This document shows positions 37,895-47,032 of a DNA stretch of 64,000 nucleotides, one piece after another. The notes beneath the pieces were generated by a model. That model searched no databases, had not been told where the DNA came from, and was given only the letters and a program-made list of their open reading frames with translations. The position numbers and the translations under genes are program-made. Positions within the stretch are counted from its first letter, which is position 1, and each line of letters starts with the position of its first letter. Origin of the DNA: Novosphingobium endophyticum (GTDB taxonomy: Bacteria; Pseudomonadota; Alphaproteobacteria; Sphingomonadales; Sphingomonadaceae); the NCBI RefSeq assembly GCF_014640675.1, contig NZ_BMHK01000003.1, positions 124,001 to 188,000 of the forward strand. Direction: 5' to 3'.

Positions 37895-38240
37895 CGGCGA
37901 TGACGGAATCGTTCTGCTCGCTTTGCGTCGGAGCGGCGTCGGGCGTCGGGCCGGCCGCGGGAACCACGCCGATATCGGCGAGCGGATCGGCCGCCTGCTT
38001 CTTCGGCTTGGCATCGACGGCCACCATATCATGAACAGGCTCTTGCGCCTCGGTCGTCTGGTCCGCCCGGTCGGTGATGACGTTGGCGAGCCCGACAAGC
38101 AACAGCATCGCGCACAGGCCGAAGAGTCCGACCTGAAGGCGATGCACCGCTTGCGAACGCAGTTCGCGCGCCGAAGGTGACGGAAAGTGCCGCGGCGTGG
38201 TGATAGGTTCGATCATCGAAGGATGAATTTGCCCTGTCAT
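37890..38240 (-). CDS. Small single-pass membrane protein, function unknown
   Basis: A 116-residue protein with a basic N-terminal half, one transmembrane helix (LFGLCAMLLLVGLANVI) and a Pro/Asp-rich tail, likely in the periplasm. It lies 17 nt after cysK and overlaps the following lipoprotein gene, so the three probably form one transcript. No family is recognised. Confidence 0.65.
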   Translation of the reverse strand: MTGQIHPSMIEPITTPRHFPSPSARELRSQAVHRLQVGLFGLCAMLLLVGLANVITDRADQTTEAQEPVHDMVAVDAKPKKQAADPLADIGVVPAAGPTPDAAPTQSEQNDSVIAD

Positions 38241-38257
38241 CGAGAGCGAAGACTACC

Positions 38258-39268
38258 TCACCTTGCCAGCCATGGGAAGACCGGCAGCCCTTTCGCTTCG
38301 AGCCAGGCCTGATTGTAGAGCGTAGAGAGATAGCGAAAGCCCGTGTCCGCCAGAATCGTCGCGACGCGCGCGTCTTTTTTGCCTTGCGCCACCAGCTTCC
38401 TGCCCAGCGCGACCGCCCCGGCGACGTTGATGCCGGATGACAGGCCCAGGCACAGCCCTTCCTCCGCCAGCAGGCGCGTGACCCATTCCAGGCCTTCCTC
38501 GTCGGAAATGCGGAATTGGGTATCAATGGGGGCGCTATCGAGATTGGCGGTGATCCGCCCCTGTCCGATCCCCTCGGCGACCGAGGAGCCTTCGGCCTTC
38601 AGCTCGCCATGCGCGTAGTAGTTGTAGAGCGCAGCCCCGTGCGGATCGGTGAGCGCGATCGTCACCTTCTCGTCGAGCGCCTTGAGCCCCATTCCGGTGC
38701 CGGCGATCGTGCCGCCCGTGCCGGCCGCGCAAGTGAAGCCGTCGATCCGGCCGCCCATCTGCTCCCACAGCTCGGGGGCGGTCGATTCGATGTGCGCCTT
38801 GCGGTTGGCGATGTTGTCGAACTGGTTCGCCCAGACCGCACCTTCGGTCTCCTCGGCCAGCCGGCGCGAGGTGTGGACGAAGTGGCCGGGGTTGGAGAAC
38901 GGCGCGGCGGGCACCAACACCAGTTCGGCACCGAGCGCGCGCAGCGTATCCATCTTCTCGCGCGACTGCGTCTCGGGCATGACGATGACGGTCTTGTAAC
39001 CCAGCGCATTGGCGACGAGCGCCAGGCCGATCCCGGTATTGCCCGCCGTGCCCTCGACGATCGTGCCGCCGGGCTTCAGCGTTCCGCGCGCTTCGGAATC
39101 GCGCACGATCCACAGCGCGGCCCGATCCTTCACCGAGGCGCCGGGATTGGCGAACTCACACTTGCCCCAGATCTCGCAACCGGCCGCCTCGCTCGGCCCC
39201 TTGAGCAGCACGAGCGGCGTATTGCCGATGAGATCGAGCGTCGAACGCTTGCCTTGCGGTGCAGTCAT
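38258..39268 (-). CDS. cysK: Cysteine synthase A (O-acetylserine sulfhydrylase)
   Basis: A 336-residue PLP enzyme of the CysK/CysM family. The PLP lysine is K47 in NPGASVKDRAAL; GTAGNTGIGLA binds substrate and AAGTGGTIAGTG binds the cofactor phosphate. It makes cysteine from O-acetylserine and sulfide. The C-terminal portion (LGLSSGINVAGAVALGRKL) is typical of CysK. Cystathionine beta-synthase-like relatives share these motifs, so the assignment is to the family with cysteine synthase most likely. Confidence 0.9.
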   Translation of the reverse strand: MTAPQGKRSTLDLIGNTPLVLLKGPSEAAGCEIWGKCEFANPGASVKDRAALWIVRDSEARGTLKPGGTIVEGTAGNTGIGLALVANALGYKTVIVMPETQSREKMDTLRALGAELVLVPAAPFSNPGHFVHTSRRLAEETEGAVWANQFDNIANRKAHIESTAPELWEQMGGRIDGFTCAAGTGGTIAGTGMGLKALDEKVTIALTDPHGAALYNYYAHGELKAEGSSVAEGIGQGRITANLDSAPIDTQFRISDEEGLEWVTRLLAEEGLCLGLSSGINVAGAVALGRKLVAQGKKDARVATILADTGFRYLSTLYNQAWLEAKGLPVFPWLAR

Positions 39269-39329
39269 GCGGGGGAATTAGGAATTCGCGGCGCAAGGCG
39301 CAAATGAATTGCGCCTTACCCTCGGCAAA

Positions 39330-39647
39330 TCAATCTTCCTGGGCAATCGTGACCTTGCAGCCTTCAAGCGCGCCGGTAACCGGAACCTGGCAGGACAGGC
39401 GCGAGTATTCATTGCGATGATCGGAGCTGTCGAGCAGATCGTTCTCGTCCTCGCTCATGGCCGGCAGCTTGTCCATGAAGGCCGGATCGATGTGGACATG
39501 GCAGGTCGCGCATGAACAGCAGCCACCGCACAGCGCAAGGAGTTCATCGAACCCGCTGTCACGGATGACTTCCATCAAGGTACGGCCTTCGCTGGCCTCG
39601 ACGCTCGATTCTTCACCCGACTGATTGACGACGATGATCTGCGGCAT
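39330..39647 (-). CDS. Adrenodoxin-type 2Fe-2S ferredoxin
   Basis: A 105-residue electron carrier. Cluster ligands are C40, C46, C49 and C86, in [11 protein letters not shown] and SRLSCQVPV, the C-x5-C-x2-C...C pattern of vertebrate-type ferredoxins. Two extra cysteines (C43, C44) sit inside the loop. Such ferredoxins commonly feed class I P450s, so the P450 at 5301 is a conceivable partner, though far away. The ATG at 39647 is where homology begins; it is divergent from the glycosylase gene. Confidence 0.92.
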   Translation of the reverse strand: MPQIIVVNQSGEESSVEASEGRTLMEVIRDSGFDELLALCGGCCSCATCHVHIDPAFMDKLPAMSEDENDLLDSSDHRNEYSRLSCQVPVTGALEGCKVTIAQED

Positions 39648-39752
39648 TCTCACGATTCCCCTTTGATACACGATGTATCGCAACACGCCTGTTTCGGCAT
39701 TTGGGGTAGGCTGCTAATAGCCAAGCCGGGCATTTGCAAGGTAATCGACGCA

Positions 39753-40370
39753 ATGGGTTTGAACGCGGACGCACTGAAGCTTGGTCTCGACACTCTGGCC
39801 CGGTGCGAGCCGGGATTTGCCCGTGCCCTGGACCTCGCCGGCTACCCGGAGCCGCGAATCCGGCCGACCGGCTATGCGACCTTGCTGCGCACCATCGTCG
39901 GCCAGCAGGTCAGCGTGGCGGCCGCGGCTTCGGTGTGGAACCGGCTCGAAGCGCTGCTCGGCGAAGGACTTCCGCCCGAAAACCTGCTTGCGGCCGATTT
40001 CGATGCCCTGCGCAGCTGCGGCCTCTCGCGTCAGAAACAGGGCTATGCCCGGTCACTGTGCGAGTTGGTCGTCGCCGGCGCGCTCGACCTTGAAGACCTG
40101 CCCGCGGATGACGAGGCGGCGATTGCCGAGCTGGTGCGAATCAAGGGCATCGGCCGCTGGTCGGCGGAAATCTACCTGCTGTTCGCGGAAGGGCGGCCCG
40201 ATGTCTGGCCCGCCGGGGATCTTGCCGTGCAGGCCGGCCTGCACAAGATCCTGGCGCTCGAGGCGCGGCCAAGCGAGAAGGAAACCCGCGTCCTTGCGGA
40301 GGGTTGGCGGCCGCACCGGGGGTCCGCCGCGATCTTCACCTGGCACTGCTACAATAACGCCGCGCTCTGA
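39753..40370 (+). CDS. DNA-3-methyladenine glycosylase II-type (AlkA-like)
   Basis: A 205-residue HhH-GPD glycosylase lacking the N-terminal domain of E. coli AlkA. The helix-hairpin-helix reads LVRIKGIGRWSAEIYLLF and the catalytic aspartate is D156 in WPAGDLAVQ. QQVSVAAAASVWNRL is the conserved early helix. It removes alkylated bases such as 3-methyladenine. The start at 39753 gives the usual short-form length; AAGGTA lies upstream. No partner repair genes are adjacent. Confidence 0.9.
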   Translation: MGLNADALKLGLDTLARCEPGFARALDLAGYPEPRIRPTGYATLLRTIVGQQVSVAAAASVWNRLEALLGEGLPPENLLAADFDALRSCGLSRQKQGYARSLCELVVAGALDLEDLPADDEAAIAELVRIKGIGRWSAEIYLLFAEGRPDVWPAGDLAVQAGLHKILALEARPSEKETRVLAEGWRPHRGSAAIFTWHCYNNAAL

Positions 40371-40372
40371 TG

Positions 40373-41479
40373 TCAGGCCGGCAGGACGCCGCCGGGCAAA
40401 TTTCCGCGCGGCGGGAAGCGCGCCTCCATCCAGCGGCGCAGGCGCGGCGACTGCCGCTCGGTAAGCACCGAAATCGCCGCGCAAGCCCCTACGACGCACA
40501 CGAGCAAACCGATAAAGATGAGCGGGCTTTTCGTTCCGCCCAGCCCCCACGACCGCATGAGCTGGATCAGCGGCCAGTGGAACAGGTAAAGCGTGAAGGA
40601 AAACCCCGCCAGCGCCTGGGCAATGCCGCGCAGCTGCATGACCTGCGGTTCGAACGCGGCGACCAGCGGCCGGACCGCCATGACCGCGAGCGCCATGATC
40701 AGGGCCATGGCAAGGTCGGCGATGGCCCAGACCGACCACTTGAGTTCGAAAGGCCACCATGCCTTGAGCAGCGGTATCAACACCGCCATGTCGACCTCGA
40801 AAAGCTGAACCACCAGCCACAGGCAGCCGACCAGCACCAGCGGCGCCGTTCCAAGAGGCACACGCCAGGCCAGGCCGCCGCGCGCCAGCATGACGCCGAC
40901 GAGCCAGACCGGCATGAGCAGCAGGATCGACGGGCCGGCGGTGAGGCAAGCCAGCCCGGTGGCGACATAGCGCCCCCAACCGCGCAGGAAGAAGGCCAGC
41001 GCAAAGATCGCATAGTACCAGACCTCGTAGCACAGTGACCAATAGGGCGGGTTCCAGACCGGGGCCGGCATCCCCGGCCAGGCGCTGACGAAGGCCAGCG
41101 GCGGCAGGAACCGTTCCGCCACCTCGGCGGCTCCCTCGGGGCTGTTGTCGATCGGCACATGGTGAGCCCCGGCCAGCACATAGGCAGAGAGCAGGCCGAA
41201 CAGCAGCGCCGGGACCGCCACCGGCAGGATGCGCGAGATTCGCGAGATCGCGAAGCGACGCAGGTCCGATCGGCCGCCCGAGACCGAGCTGGCGATGACG
41301 AGGCCGGAGAGCACGAAGAATACCGTGACGCAGTAGTGCTGCATCCGCACGCCGAACGGGAAATCGCCGCCGTAAAGTCCGAGCTGCACGGCATGGCCCA
41401 GTGCGACCAGCAGCGCGGCACCGAAGCGCGCGAAATCCAGCGCGACCGAGAGCGGCCGGTTCAGGAAGCTCCGTTCCAT
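40373..41479 (-). CDS. Acyltransferase family 3 membrane protein (OafA/NodX-like)
   Basis: A 368-residue integral membrane protein with about ten helices. The N-terminal RFGAALLVALGHAVQLGL contains the catalytic histidine region of acyltransferase family 3, followed by FFVLSGLVIASS and FAISRISRILP. Family members O-acetylate or acylate surface polysaccharides, lipids or exported glycans. The substrate is unknown. It converges with the glycosylase gene (2-nt gap) and has no polysaccharide genes nearby. Confidence 0.9.
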   Translation of the reverse strand: MERSFLNRPLSVALDFARFGAALLVALGHAVQLGLYGGDFPFGVRMQHYCVTVFFVLSGLVIASSVSGGRSDLRRFAISRISRILPVAVPALLFGLLSAYVLAGAHHVPIDNSPEGAAEVAERFLPPLAFVSAWPGMPAPVWNPPYWSLCYEVWYYAIFALAFFLRGWGRYVATGLACLTAGPSILLLMPVWLVGVMLARGGLAWRVPLGTAPLVLVGCLWLVVQLFEVDMAVLIPLLKAWWPFELKWSVWAIADLAMALIMALAVMAVRPLVAAFEPQVMQLRGIAQALAGFSFTLYLFHWPLIQLMRSWGLGGTKSPLIFIGLLVCVVGACAAISVLTERQSPRLRRWMEARFPPRGNLPGGVLPA

Positions 41480-41501
41480 CAGGGCCCGGCCGAAAGTCCG
41501 C

Positions 41502-41801
41502 TCAGGCCGCCGGGACGAGACGGTCGATGAACGCCGCCATGTCCAGATCGCGCTGACTGAGGCCGCCGGCCTCGTGCGTCGTCAGGGCGATGGCGACCTT
41601 GTTGTAGACATTGAACCACTCGGGATGATGGTCGACCTTGTCGGCATGGAGCGCGACGCGGGCCATGAAGCCGAAGGCCTCGTTGAAGTCGGCGAACTTC
41701 AGCTCGCGCGTGATGGCCCGTCCATCTTCCCGCAGCGCCCACGCGGGCAAGGCGGAAAGCGCCTCATCCCTCTGGACATCCGAAAGTCGCACGATTGCCA
41801 T
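41502..41801 (-). CDS. phhB: Pterin-4a-carbinolamine dehydratase
   Basis: A 99-residue protein with the DCoH/PCD signature [15 protein letters not shown] (H58, H59, P60, E61, W62). It dehydrates 4a-hydroxytetrahydrobiopterin to recycle the cofactor of phenylalanine hydroxylase. That would connect to tyrosine catabolism and the fumarylacetoacetase at 1759, although no phenylalanine hydroxylase is in the window. It is divergent from ccmA with 47 nt between starts. Confidence 0.93.
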   Translation of the reverse strand: MAIVRLSDVQRDEALSALPAWALREDGRAITRELKFADFNEAFGFMARVALHADKVDHHPEWFNVYNKVAIALTTHEAGGLSQRDLDMAAFIDRLVPAA

Positions 41802-41848
41802 CACCGTCTCCTTGGCAGTGCGCAGCCTTTCCACTATCGCCTGCCTCC

Positions 41849-42427
41849 ATGCAAGAGGCCTTTATCGCCGTCCGGGATCTCGCGTGCCGTCGCGGCGACA
41901 GGGTGCTGTTTCGCGGCCTCTCCCTGACAATGAACGCGGGAGAGGCCCTGCGGGTTGCGGGCAGCAACGGGATCGGCAAATCGAGCCTCCTGCGCATCGT
42001 CGCCGGGCTTGCCCCGGCCTTCGACGGCAACATCGAGACGCGGGGCGCAATCGGGCTCGTCGATGAACGCCCCGCCCTCGACCCGCACCTGCCGCTGGGC
42101 AAGGCGCTGGGCTTCTGGCAGCGGATCGACGGGGCAGCGGACAACGAACTGGGGCGGCTCGGGCTTGCGGGCCTCCTCGACGTGCCGGTTCGCTACCTTT
42201 CGACCGGTCAGAAGAAGCGCGCCGCGCTTGCGCGTCTGATCGGACAGAAGGCGCGGATCTGGCTGCTCGACGAACCGCTCAACGGGCTGGACGGGCACGC
42301 GATGGAACTTACCGAGGCATTGGCCGCCGAACATTGCGGCGCGGGCGGGATCGCTCTCGTCGCCTCGCACCAGGCCTTCCAACTGCCGGGCATGGGCACG
42401 CTGGCGCTGGCGGACTACGCGGCATGA
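41849..42427 (+). CDS. ccmA: Heme exporter ATP-binding protein CcmA
   Basis: A 192-residue ABC ATPase, short as expected for CcmA. It has the Walker A variant [13 protein letters not shown], the signature-like [15 protein letters not shown], Walker [12 protein letters not shown] and the switch histidine in VASHQ. With CcmB it acts in cytochrome c maturation, powering release of holo-CcmE. The start at 41849 ([12 protein letters not shown]) is where homology begins. It is followed by ccmB with an ATGA overlap. Confidence 0.93.
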   Translation: MQEAFIAVRDLACRRGDRVLFRGLSLTMNAGEALRVAGSNGIGKSSLLRIVAGLAPAFDGNIETRGAIGLVDERPALDPHLPLGKALGFWQRIDGAADNELGRLGLAGLLDVPVRYLSTGQKKRAALARLIGQKARIWLLDEPLNGLDGHAMELTEALAAEHCGAGGIALVASHQAFQLPGMGTLALADYAA

Positions 42428-43083
42428 CGGGGCGCTTCGGCACCCTGCTCAGGCGCGACCTGGCACGCCTGCTTGTGGGTGGGCGCGGCGGCGGCGCGGT
42501 GCTGCCGGTCCTGTTCTTCCTCTCGGTCGCCATGCTCTATCCCTTCGCGGTCGGCCCTGATGCGCAATTGCTGGCGCGGACCGGCGGCGGCGTGATCTGG
42601 GTCGCGGCGCTGCTGGCGGCGATCCTGCCGCTCGACCGGCTGGTGGAACCCGACATCGAACAGGGCATGTTCGACCAGTGGGCGCTGCGCGGCATCTCCG
42701 AGGAGATGGTCATCGCCGTGCGCATGCTCGCTCACTGGCTCAGCTTCGGGCCACCGCTGATGCTGGCGACGCTCCCGGCCTCCGCGCTGCTGGGCCTCGA
42801 TGCCGAATCCTTGCGGATCGTTGAGATCGGCTTGCTGGCCGGTACCCCCGGCCTCGCCGCGCTGGGCGTCACCGTCGCCGCGCTGACCTCTGGCCTGCGC
42901 GGCGGCGCGGCGCTTTCGGGACTGCTCGTCATCCCCATGGCAGTGCCGCTGCTGATCTTCGGTGCAGGCAGCCTCTCGGTAGCGGGTGAGAGCGGCCTTG
43001 CGTTGACCGCCGCCGCGAGCCTCGTCCTTCTGGCCATCGCGCCTTTCGCCGGCGGTGCCGCCGTCCGCGCCGCGCGGGGCTGA
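42424..43083 (+). CDS. ccmB: Heme exporter protein CcmB
   Basis: A 219-residue membrane protein with six predicted helices and the CcmB features LPVLFFLSVAMLYPFAVGP, RLVEPDIEQGMFDQW and LLVIPMAVPLLIFGAG. It partners CcmA. CcmC, CcmD and CcmE, which often follow, are absent: the next gene is a sulfotransferase. The maturation genes are therefore split in this genome. Confidence 0.93.
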   Translation: MTGRFGTLLRRDLARLLVGGRGGGAVLPVLFFLSVAMLYPFAVGPDAQLLARTGGGVIWVAALLAAILPLDRLVEPDIEQGMFDQWALRGISEEMVIAVRMLAHWLSFGPPLMLATLPASALLGLDAESLRIVEIGLLAGTPGLAALGVTVAALTSGLRGGAALSGLLVIPMAVPLLIFGAGSLSVAGESGLALTAAASLVLLAIAPFAGGAAVRAARG

Positions 43084-43195
43084 ACAGCCTTACCGCGATC
43101 ATCGCCGAGGCGGTTGGCGCTCTCGCCGGGCCGCGCGCATAGTGCCGGCCTGAACCGGAAAACCGGCGAGCCAAGCGCGGGAACGGCCGGAGGGC

Positions 43196-44341
43196 ATGGA
43201 AAGTCACAAGGAACTGATCGAACTGGCGAAGGCCGAAGCCGGTCTCGAAGACTTCGGCGAGGACAGCTTTCGCGAGGGGCTGGAGATCCTGGTCGATTCG
43301 CTCAACACCGAAGCCCGGCTCAATACGCTGGGCGAGCGCGTGCTGCGCGAAAGGATACTCCTCTACCTCACGCAGCGCCTGCAGGTCGAAGACTGGTATC
43401 GCCGGCATCCCGAGATCGACGGGGAAGTGATCCACGCCCCGCTGTTCGGCATCGGCCTGCCGCGCACCGGCTCGTCCGCGCTCTCGTTTCTGCTCGCAAG
43501 CGATCCCGGCATTCGCTACCTGCGCGTCTGGGAAAGCGCGCAGCCCTGCCCGCCGCCCTCGACAGTCGTGGGAGCGGATCCGCGCCGAGGCGCTTCGTCA
43601 GGGGGGCTCGACGACAGCCTCAAGGGGGGCAAGCGCACGCCCACCGGGATCGACGGCGCCATGGAATGCCAGGACCTGATGGCGCTCGATTTCAGGAGCC
43701 AGATCTTCCAGGCCCTTGCCCGGATCCCGCGCTATTCGGACTGGCTGCTTGAGGCGGACCACACTTCGACCTACCTCTACGAAAAGCGCGTGCTCAAGCT
43801 GCTGCAATGGGGCGAAACACCAAGGCCCTGGCGGCTCAAGGCACCGACGCACATGCTTTACCTCGATGCGCTCGACAACGCCTTTCCCGATGCCAGGTTC
43901 GTCATGACCCATCGCGACCCCACCGACGTCATGCTCTCGGTGGCGACGGTCTATGCCGACATCATCGGGAAATTCACCGACAGCCCCGACTACGCCTATA
44001 TCGGCGAACTCAACGTGCGCTGCTGGTCCGAGGCCATGCGCCGCGCCATCGCCTTTCGCGAGCGGGGCAACGACCACCGCTTTTACGACATTCATTTCCG
44101 CGCCATGCAGCGCGACCCGGTCGGCGAGGTCAAGGGCCTCTATGGCTGGCTGGAACAGGACGTTTCGCCGGAGTTCGAGCAGGCGATGCAGGCGTTCTGG
44201 GAGGACAATGCGGCCAGCGAACGCATGACGAAGCCCGATCCATCGAAGTTCGGGCTCGACTACGGCGAGGTGCGGCAAGGTTTTGCGGACTATCTGCAAC
44301 ACATGGAACGCTGGGCTCCGTTCGACGAGACGGCCGGCTGA
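43196..44341 (+). CDS. Sulfotransferase-family protein
   Basis: A 381-residue protein of the bacterial sulfotransferase family. The PAPS 5'-phosphosulfate-binding loop is FGIGLPRTGSSALSFLLA, and the 3'-phosphate region includes ARFVMTHRDPTDVMLSVA. RLKAPTHMLYLDAL is also conserved. It would transfer sulfuryl from PAPS to an unknown acceptor. GGAGGG precedes the ATG closely. The CMD-family gene follows by 39 nt and is probably co-transcribed. Confidence 0.88.
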   Translation: MESHKELIELAKAEAGLEDFGEDSFREGLEILVDSLNTEARLNTLGERVLRERILLYLTQRLQVEDWYRRHPEIDGEVIHAPLFGIGLPRTGSSALSFLLASDPGIRYLRVWESAQPCPPPSTVVGADPRRGASSGGLDDSLKGGKRTPTGIDGAMECQDLMALDFRSQIFQALARIPRYSDWLLEADHTSTYLYEKRVLKLLQWGETPRPWRLKAPTHMLYLDALDNAFPDARFVMTHRDPTDVMLSVATVYADIIGKFTDSPDYAYIGELNVRCWSEAMRRAIAFRERGNDHRFYDIHFRAMQRDPVGEVKGLYGWLEQDVSPEFEQAMQAFWEDNAASERMTKPDPSKFGLDYGEVRQGFADYLQHMERWAPFDETAG

Positions 44342-44380
44342 CGGTCAAAACCCCCTTTTACCAGAAATCGAGGAATGCAA

Positions 44381-45004
44381 ATGGGCGAAGTGATTACCGG
44401 AAAGTACGAGTTCGATGCCGCCGCGCGCGTTGCGCAGACCGTTGCCGGCGGACCGCGCTATGCCCCTCTCAAGCTGGAGGAAGTCTCACCCGAGGGACAG
44501 GAGCAGGTCGACGCGATCCGCACCGCCTTCCACATCCCGGAGGGCCGCCCCTTCCCCGACGTCAGCCTGATAACGCTGCGCCATCCTGGCATGTTCAAGG
44601 GGCAGATGGTCATGGGCATCGAACTGGCCGCCAAGGGCACGATTCCGGCGCGCGAGCGCGAGCTGGCGATTTTGCGCGTCGCGCTCCTTGCCCGCGCGCC
44701 GTTCGAATGGTGCGAGCATATCGACATCGGCAAGGCCTTCGGCGTTACCTCCGAGGAAATCGAGCGCGTGATCGAAGGTTCGAGTGCCCCGGGCTGGAGC
44801 GCACACGAGGCCGCGCTGCTGCGGGCCGTGGAGGAACTGATAGGCGATCACTGCATGTCAGACGCGACCTGGGAAACGCTGGCAAAAACCTATACGGAGC
44901 AGCAAATGCTGGAAGTGCCGATGCTGGTCGGCGCCTATCTGATGACCGCCATGCAACAGAATTCACTGAAAATTCAACCAAAGGGCGGGTTCGAGTACCG
45001 GTAA
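44381..45004 (+). CDS. Carboxymuconolactone decarboxylase-family protein
   Basis: A 207-residue all-helical protein of the CMD/AhpD superfamily (IPARERELAILRVALLARAPFE, then WCEHIDIGKAFGVTSEEIE). The AhpD CxxC disulfide is absent; the region reads WCEH, like the decarboxylase-type subgroup. True function is unknown; CMD-like proteins often accompany aromatic or steroid catabolism. ATG 44381 is preferred over 44375, since GAGGA is 6 nt upstream. Confidence 0.85.
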   Translation: MGEVITGKYEFDAAARVAQTVAGGPRYAPLKLEEVSPEGQEQVDAIRTAFHIPEGRPFPDVSLITLRHPGMFKGQMVMGIELAAKGTIPARERELAILRVALLARAPFEWCEHIDIGKAFGVTSEEIERVIEGSSAPGWSAHEAALLRAVEELIGDHCMSDATWETLAKTYTEQQMLEVPMLVGAYLMTAMQQNSLKIQPKGGFEYR

Positions 45005-45034
45005 CCGCGACAGATACGCGGAACAGCGCCGCAA

Positions 45035-45074
45035 CCGCCGCCCCCGGAGGGGATTGGATCTCCGGGAGCGGCGG
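45035..45074 (+). terminator. Strong GC hairpin after the CMD gene, possible terminator
   Basis: Arms 45035-45049 and 45060-45074 pair at 14 of 15 positions around a 10-nt loop, starting 31 nt past the CMD stop. No U tract follows, so classical rho-independent termination is doubtful. It may instead stabilise the 3' end of the transcript. Confidence 0.45.
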
Positions 45075-45633
45075 CGGACGCGACACTCTGTCGCGCCGGA
45101 AGAAGCCTCCCGGGACGCCGCGGGGGGTTCGGTTGTCCTGCAGGATCGCAACACGATTATGTTCTTGCGACGGTCTGCAAAACTGGCGTCATCTGCACAG
45201 TGGCATTCGGGAGGCCGCGACTGTCATTGAGAACATCGCGAATAGCCGCAGGGCGCAAGTTAAAATAATGTCGTACTTCATAAGAGCGATGCGCGCTTCT
45301 ATTGATCGAGCGGACTCCGCATCGCACAAAACGCATGGCGTCGTGAGCATTCCGAAATAAAGATTCGCCTGACGCGACATTCCGGGTCACAAATTCACAA
45401 CGGGATCGGGAACGCGAAGCCCGGATCGGCGGTTATCCAGGTACCGGAAACCCGACCCTGAACCTCCGCCTACGGCCCTATTCATGCAATCCAAGGCCGC
45501 CATGGAGTATATCGGGAGCTATGCCCGGCCCGGCGCGAACCCGGGCAGGCTGCCGGCGGACGAGCCGGTCAGGTGCCGCCCGGACAACGCGAATCCCCGT
45601 CCGGGCGGTGCTTTGACTGGAGATGGCCTGGGA
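45075..45633. other. Intergenic region, no gene recognised
   Basis: About 560 bases without a supportable gene between the CMD hairpin and the DUF4870 stop. A less GC-rich stretch around 45160-45400 includes short open frames with no family resemblance, and may be decayed sequence. A small hairpin (GCGACA-CTC-TGTCGC) lies near 45080. Confidence 0.45.
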
Positions 45634-46002
45634 TCAGACCAGCCAGGTCGAGGGGTTGGGCATCGGCATGTGCTTCTGCGCGTTGAGCAGGCTCATCACG
45701 CTGCGCACGATCACCAGCACCGCCACGGCCGCCCAGACCAGAAGGCCGATCAGCACGATCAGCAGCAGAAAGCCGACGATCGAACCCACAAGTCCGATCC
45801 AGAAGGTGTTGATGAGATACTGGTAGTGCGAGACTTCCCAGTCCGCCTTGGGCTCGCCGCGCCAGACGAAGGCCAGTACGACGCCGATAATGGCCGTGAT
45901 GCCGGTGACGAACGAGGCCAGGTAGAGCAGGCTGATGATGGTCGGGTTGTTGAACTCGAACCCGGGATTGGCAGGCGTGGGAGTGGGCTTGGGGTCGTCC
46001 AT
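45634..46002 (-). CDS. DUF4870-family membrane protein
   Basis: A 122-residue protein with a Pro-rich cytoplasmic head and three hydrophobic helices (IISLLYLASFVTGITAIIGV, FWIGLVGSIVGFLLLIVLI, WAAVAVLVIVRSVM), plus the conserved SHYQYLINTFW segment. This matches the DUF4870/Tic20-like small membrane protein family, of unknown function. GGAGGG lies 6 nt before the ATG. Confidence 0.85.
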   Translation of the reverse strand: MDDPKPTPTPANPGFEFNNPTIISLLYLASFVTGITAIIGVVLAFVWRGEPKADWEVSHYQYLINTFWIGLVGSIVGFLLLIVLIGLLVWAAVAVLVIVRSVMSLLNAQKHMPMPNPSTWLV

Positions 46003-46098
46003 GGCTTCCCTCCATGTTTGCTGGAGGCGATGCTGCCTGCATTACTCTTCGCGTGCAAGCCGTCTATTTGGGCAATACACGGCTATCACCGCGAGGCT

Positions 46099-46878
46099 TC
46101 AAGCGCGGTTCTTCATGTTCTGCGCCATGCCTGCCAGCGCCTCGCGCCGGGGCAGGGCGCGCAGGCCTTCGAACATCTGCCGGTAATGCTCATTGGGCAC
46201 GTAGGTAGGCCCCTCCCGCATATGATCGAGCGCGAGCCGGGCGACTTCGGCGGCAGGTTGCAGGTTGCGCAGGCCCTGCATTCCCTCGGTGGCTTCGCTC
46301 TCGGTCGCGCCCGGGCAGAGCGTGAGGACATCGATTCCGGTTCCCATGCACTCGCCCCACAGCCCTTCCCCCAGCGAGACGACGAGCGCCTTCGAGGCCG
46401 AATAGGCGGTCGAATAAGGGCAGCCTACCAGACCCTCTACCGATGCGGTGAACATGATGCCGCCCTGCCCGCGCGCCTTGAGACGCGGCAGGAAGCCGTG
46501 AGCGAGCTGCATCGGCGCGTGGCAGTTGACAATGAGCATTGCGGCCATGGCCGACGCGTCACTGGTCTCGAAGGCGCCCCTGATATTGAAGCCCGCATTG
46601 CTGACGACAAGGCCGACGTTGCACCCGTCCGTCTCGGCCAGCAGGCGCGCCGGGGCATCGGGGTCGGCCAGGTCGGCGCAGATCACGCGGGTGCGCACGC
46701 CCTGCTTGCTGAGCAGGCGCTGGGCGATGGCCTCCAGCCGATCGGTGCGCCGCGCCGTCAGCACGAGGTCCAGGCCGCGCGCGGCCAGTTCCTCCGCAAT
46801 GGCAAGGCCGATGCCCGAAGAGGCGCCTGTCACCAGGGCGACCGGACCGTAGCGCTCGCGGAACTCTTCAGGCTTCAT
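46099..46878 (-). CDS. Short-chain dehydrogenase/reductase
   Basis: A 259-residue classical SDR. The cofactor motif is TGASSGIG, the structural NAG motif appears as VSNAGFN, and the active site is S...Y-S-A-S-K in [14 protein letters not shown]. An Arg at the end of the second strand (TARRTDRL) suggests NADP(H). The substrate is unknown. The ATG at 46878 is backed by GGAGG; a longer frame is less likely. It is divergent from argB. Confidence 0.92.
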   Translation of the reverse strand: MKPEEFRERYGPVALVTGASSGIGLAIAEELAARGLDLVLTARRTDRLEAIAQRLLSKQGVRTRVICADLADPDAPARLLAETDGCNVGLVVSNAGFNIRGAFETSDASAMAAMLIVNCHAPMQLAHGFLPRLKARGQGGIMFTASVEGLVGCPYSTAYSASKALVVSLGEGLWGECMGTGIDVLTLCPGATESEATEGMQGLRNLQPAAEVARLALDHMREGPTYVPNEHYRQMFEGLRALPRREALAGMAQNMKNRA

Positions 46879-47032
46879 GGCGTCCTCCGGTGTGAACATC
46901 ACTCAGGACGGGCCGAGAAACAAGCGGGCGAGCGCATCTTCGCCACGAATTAGCCGCCCGGTGCCGGGGCTGAGAGCGAGAATAGCCCGAAAACCCCTTC
47001 AAATCCGCGCCAAGCCGGTTAAAGCGCTTGCC

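Noticed and set aside
37895..38098. N-terminal extension of the GldG-like lipoprotein to 38098
   Set aside because: It overlaps the upstream membrane-protein gene in another frame and would place a signal peptide internally.
45157..45390. Short minus-strand frame in the gap after the CMD gene
   Set aside because: No ribosome site, domain or convincing composition.
45484..46953. 489-codon plus-strand frame covering the DUF4870 and SDR genes
   Set aside because: Both genes are clearly encoded on the minus strand with motifs and ribosome sites.
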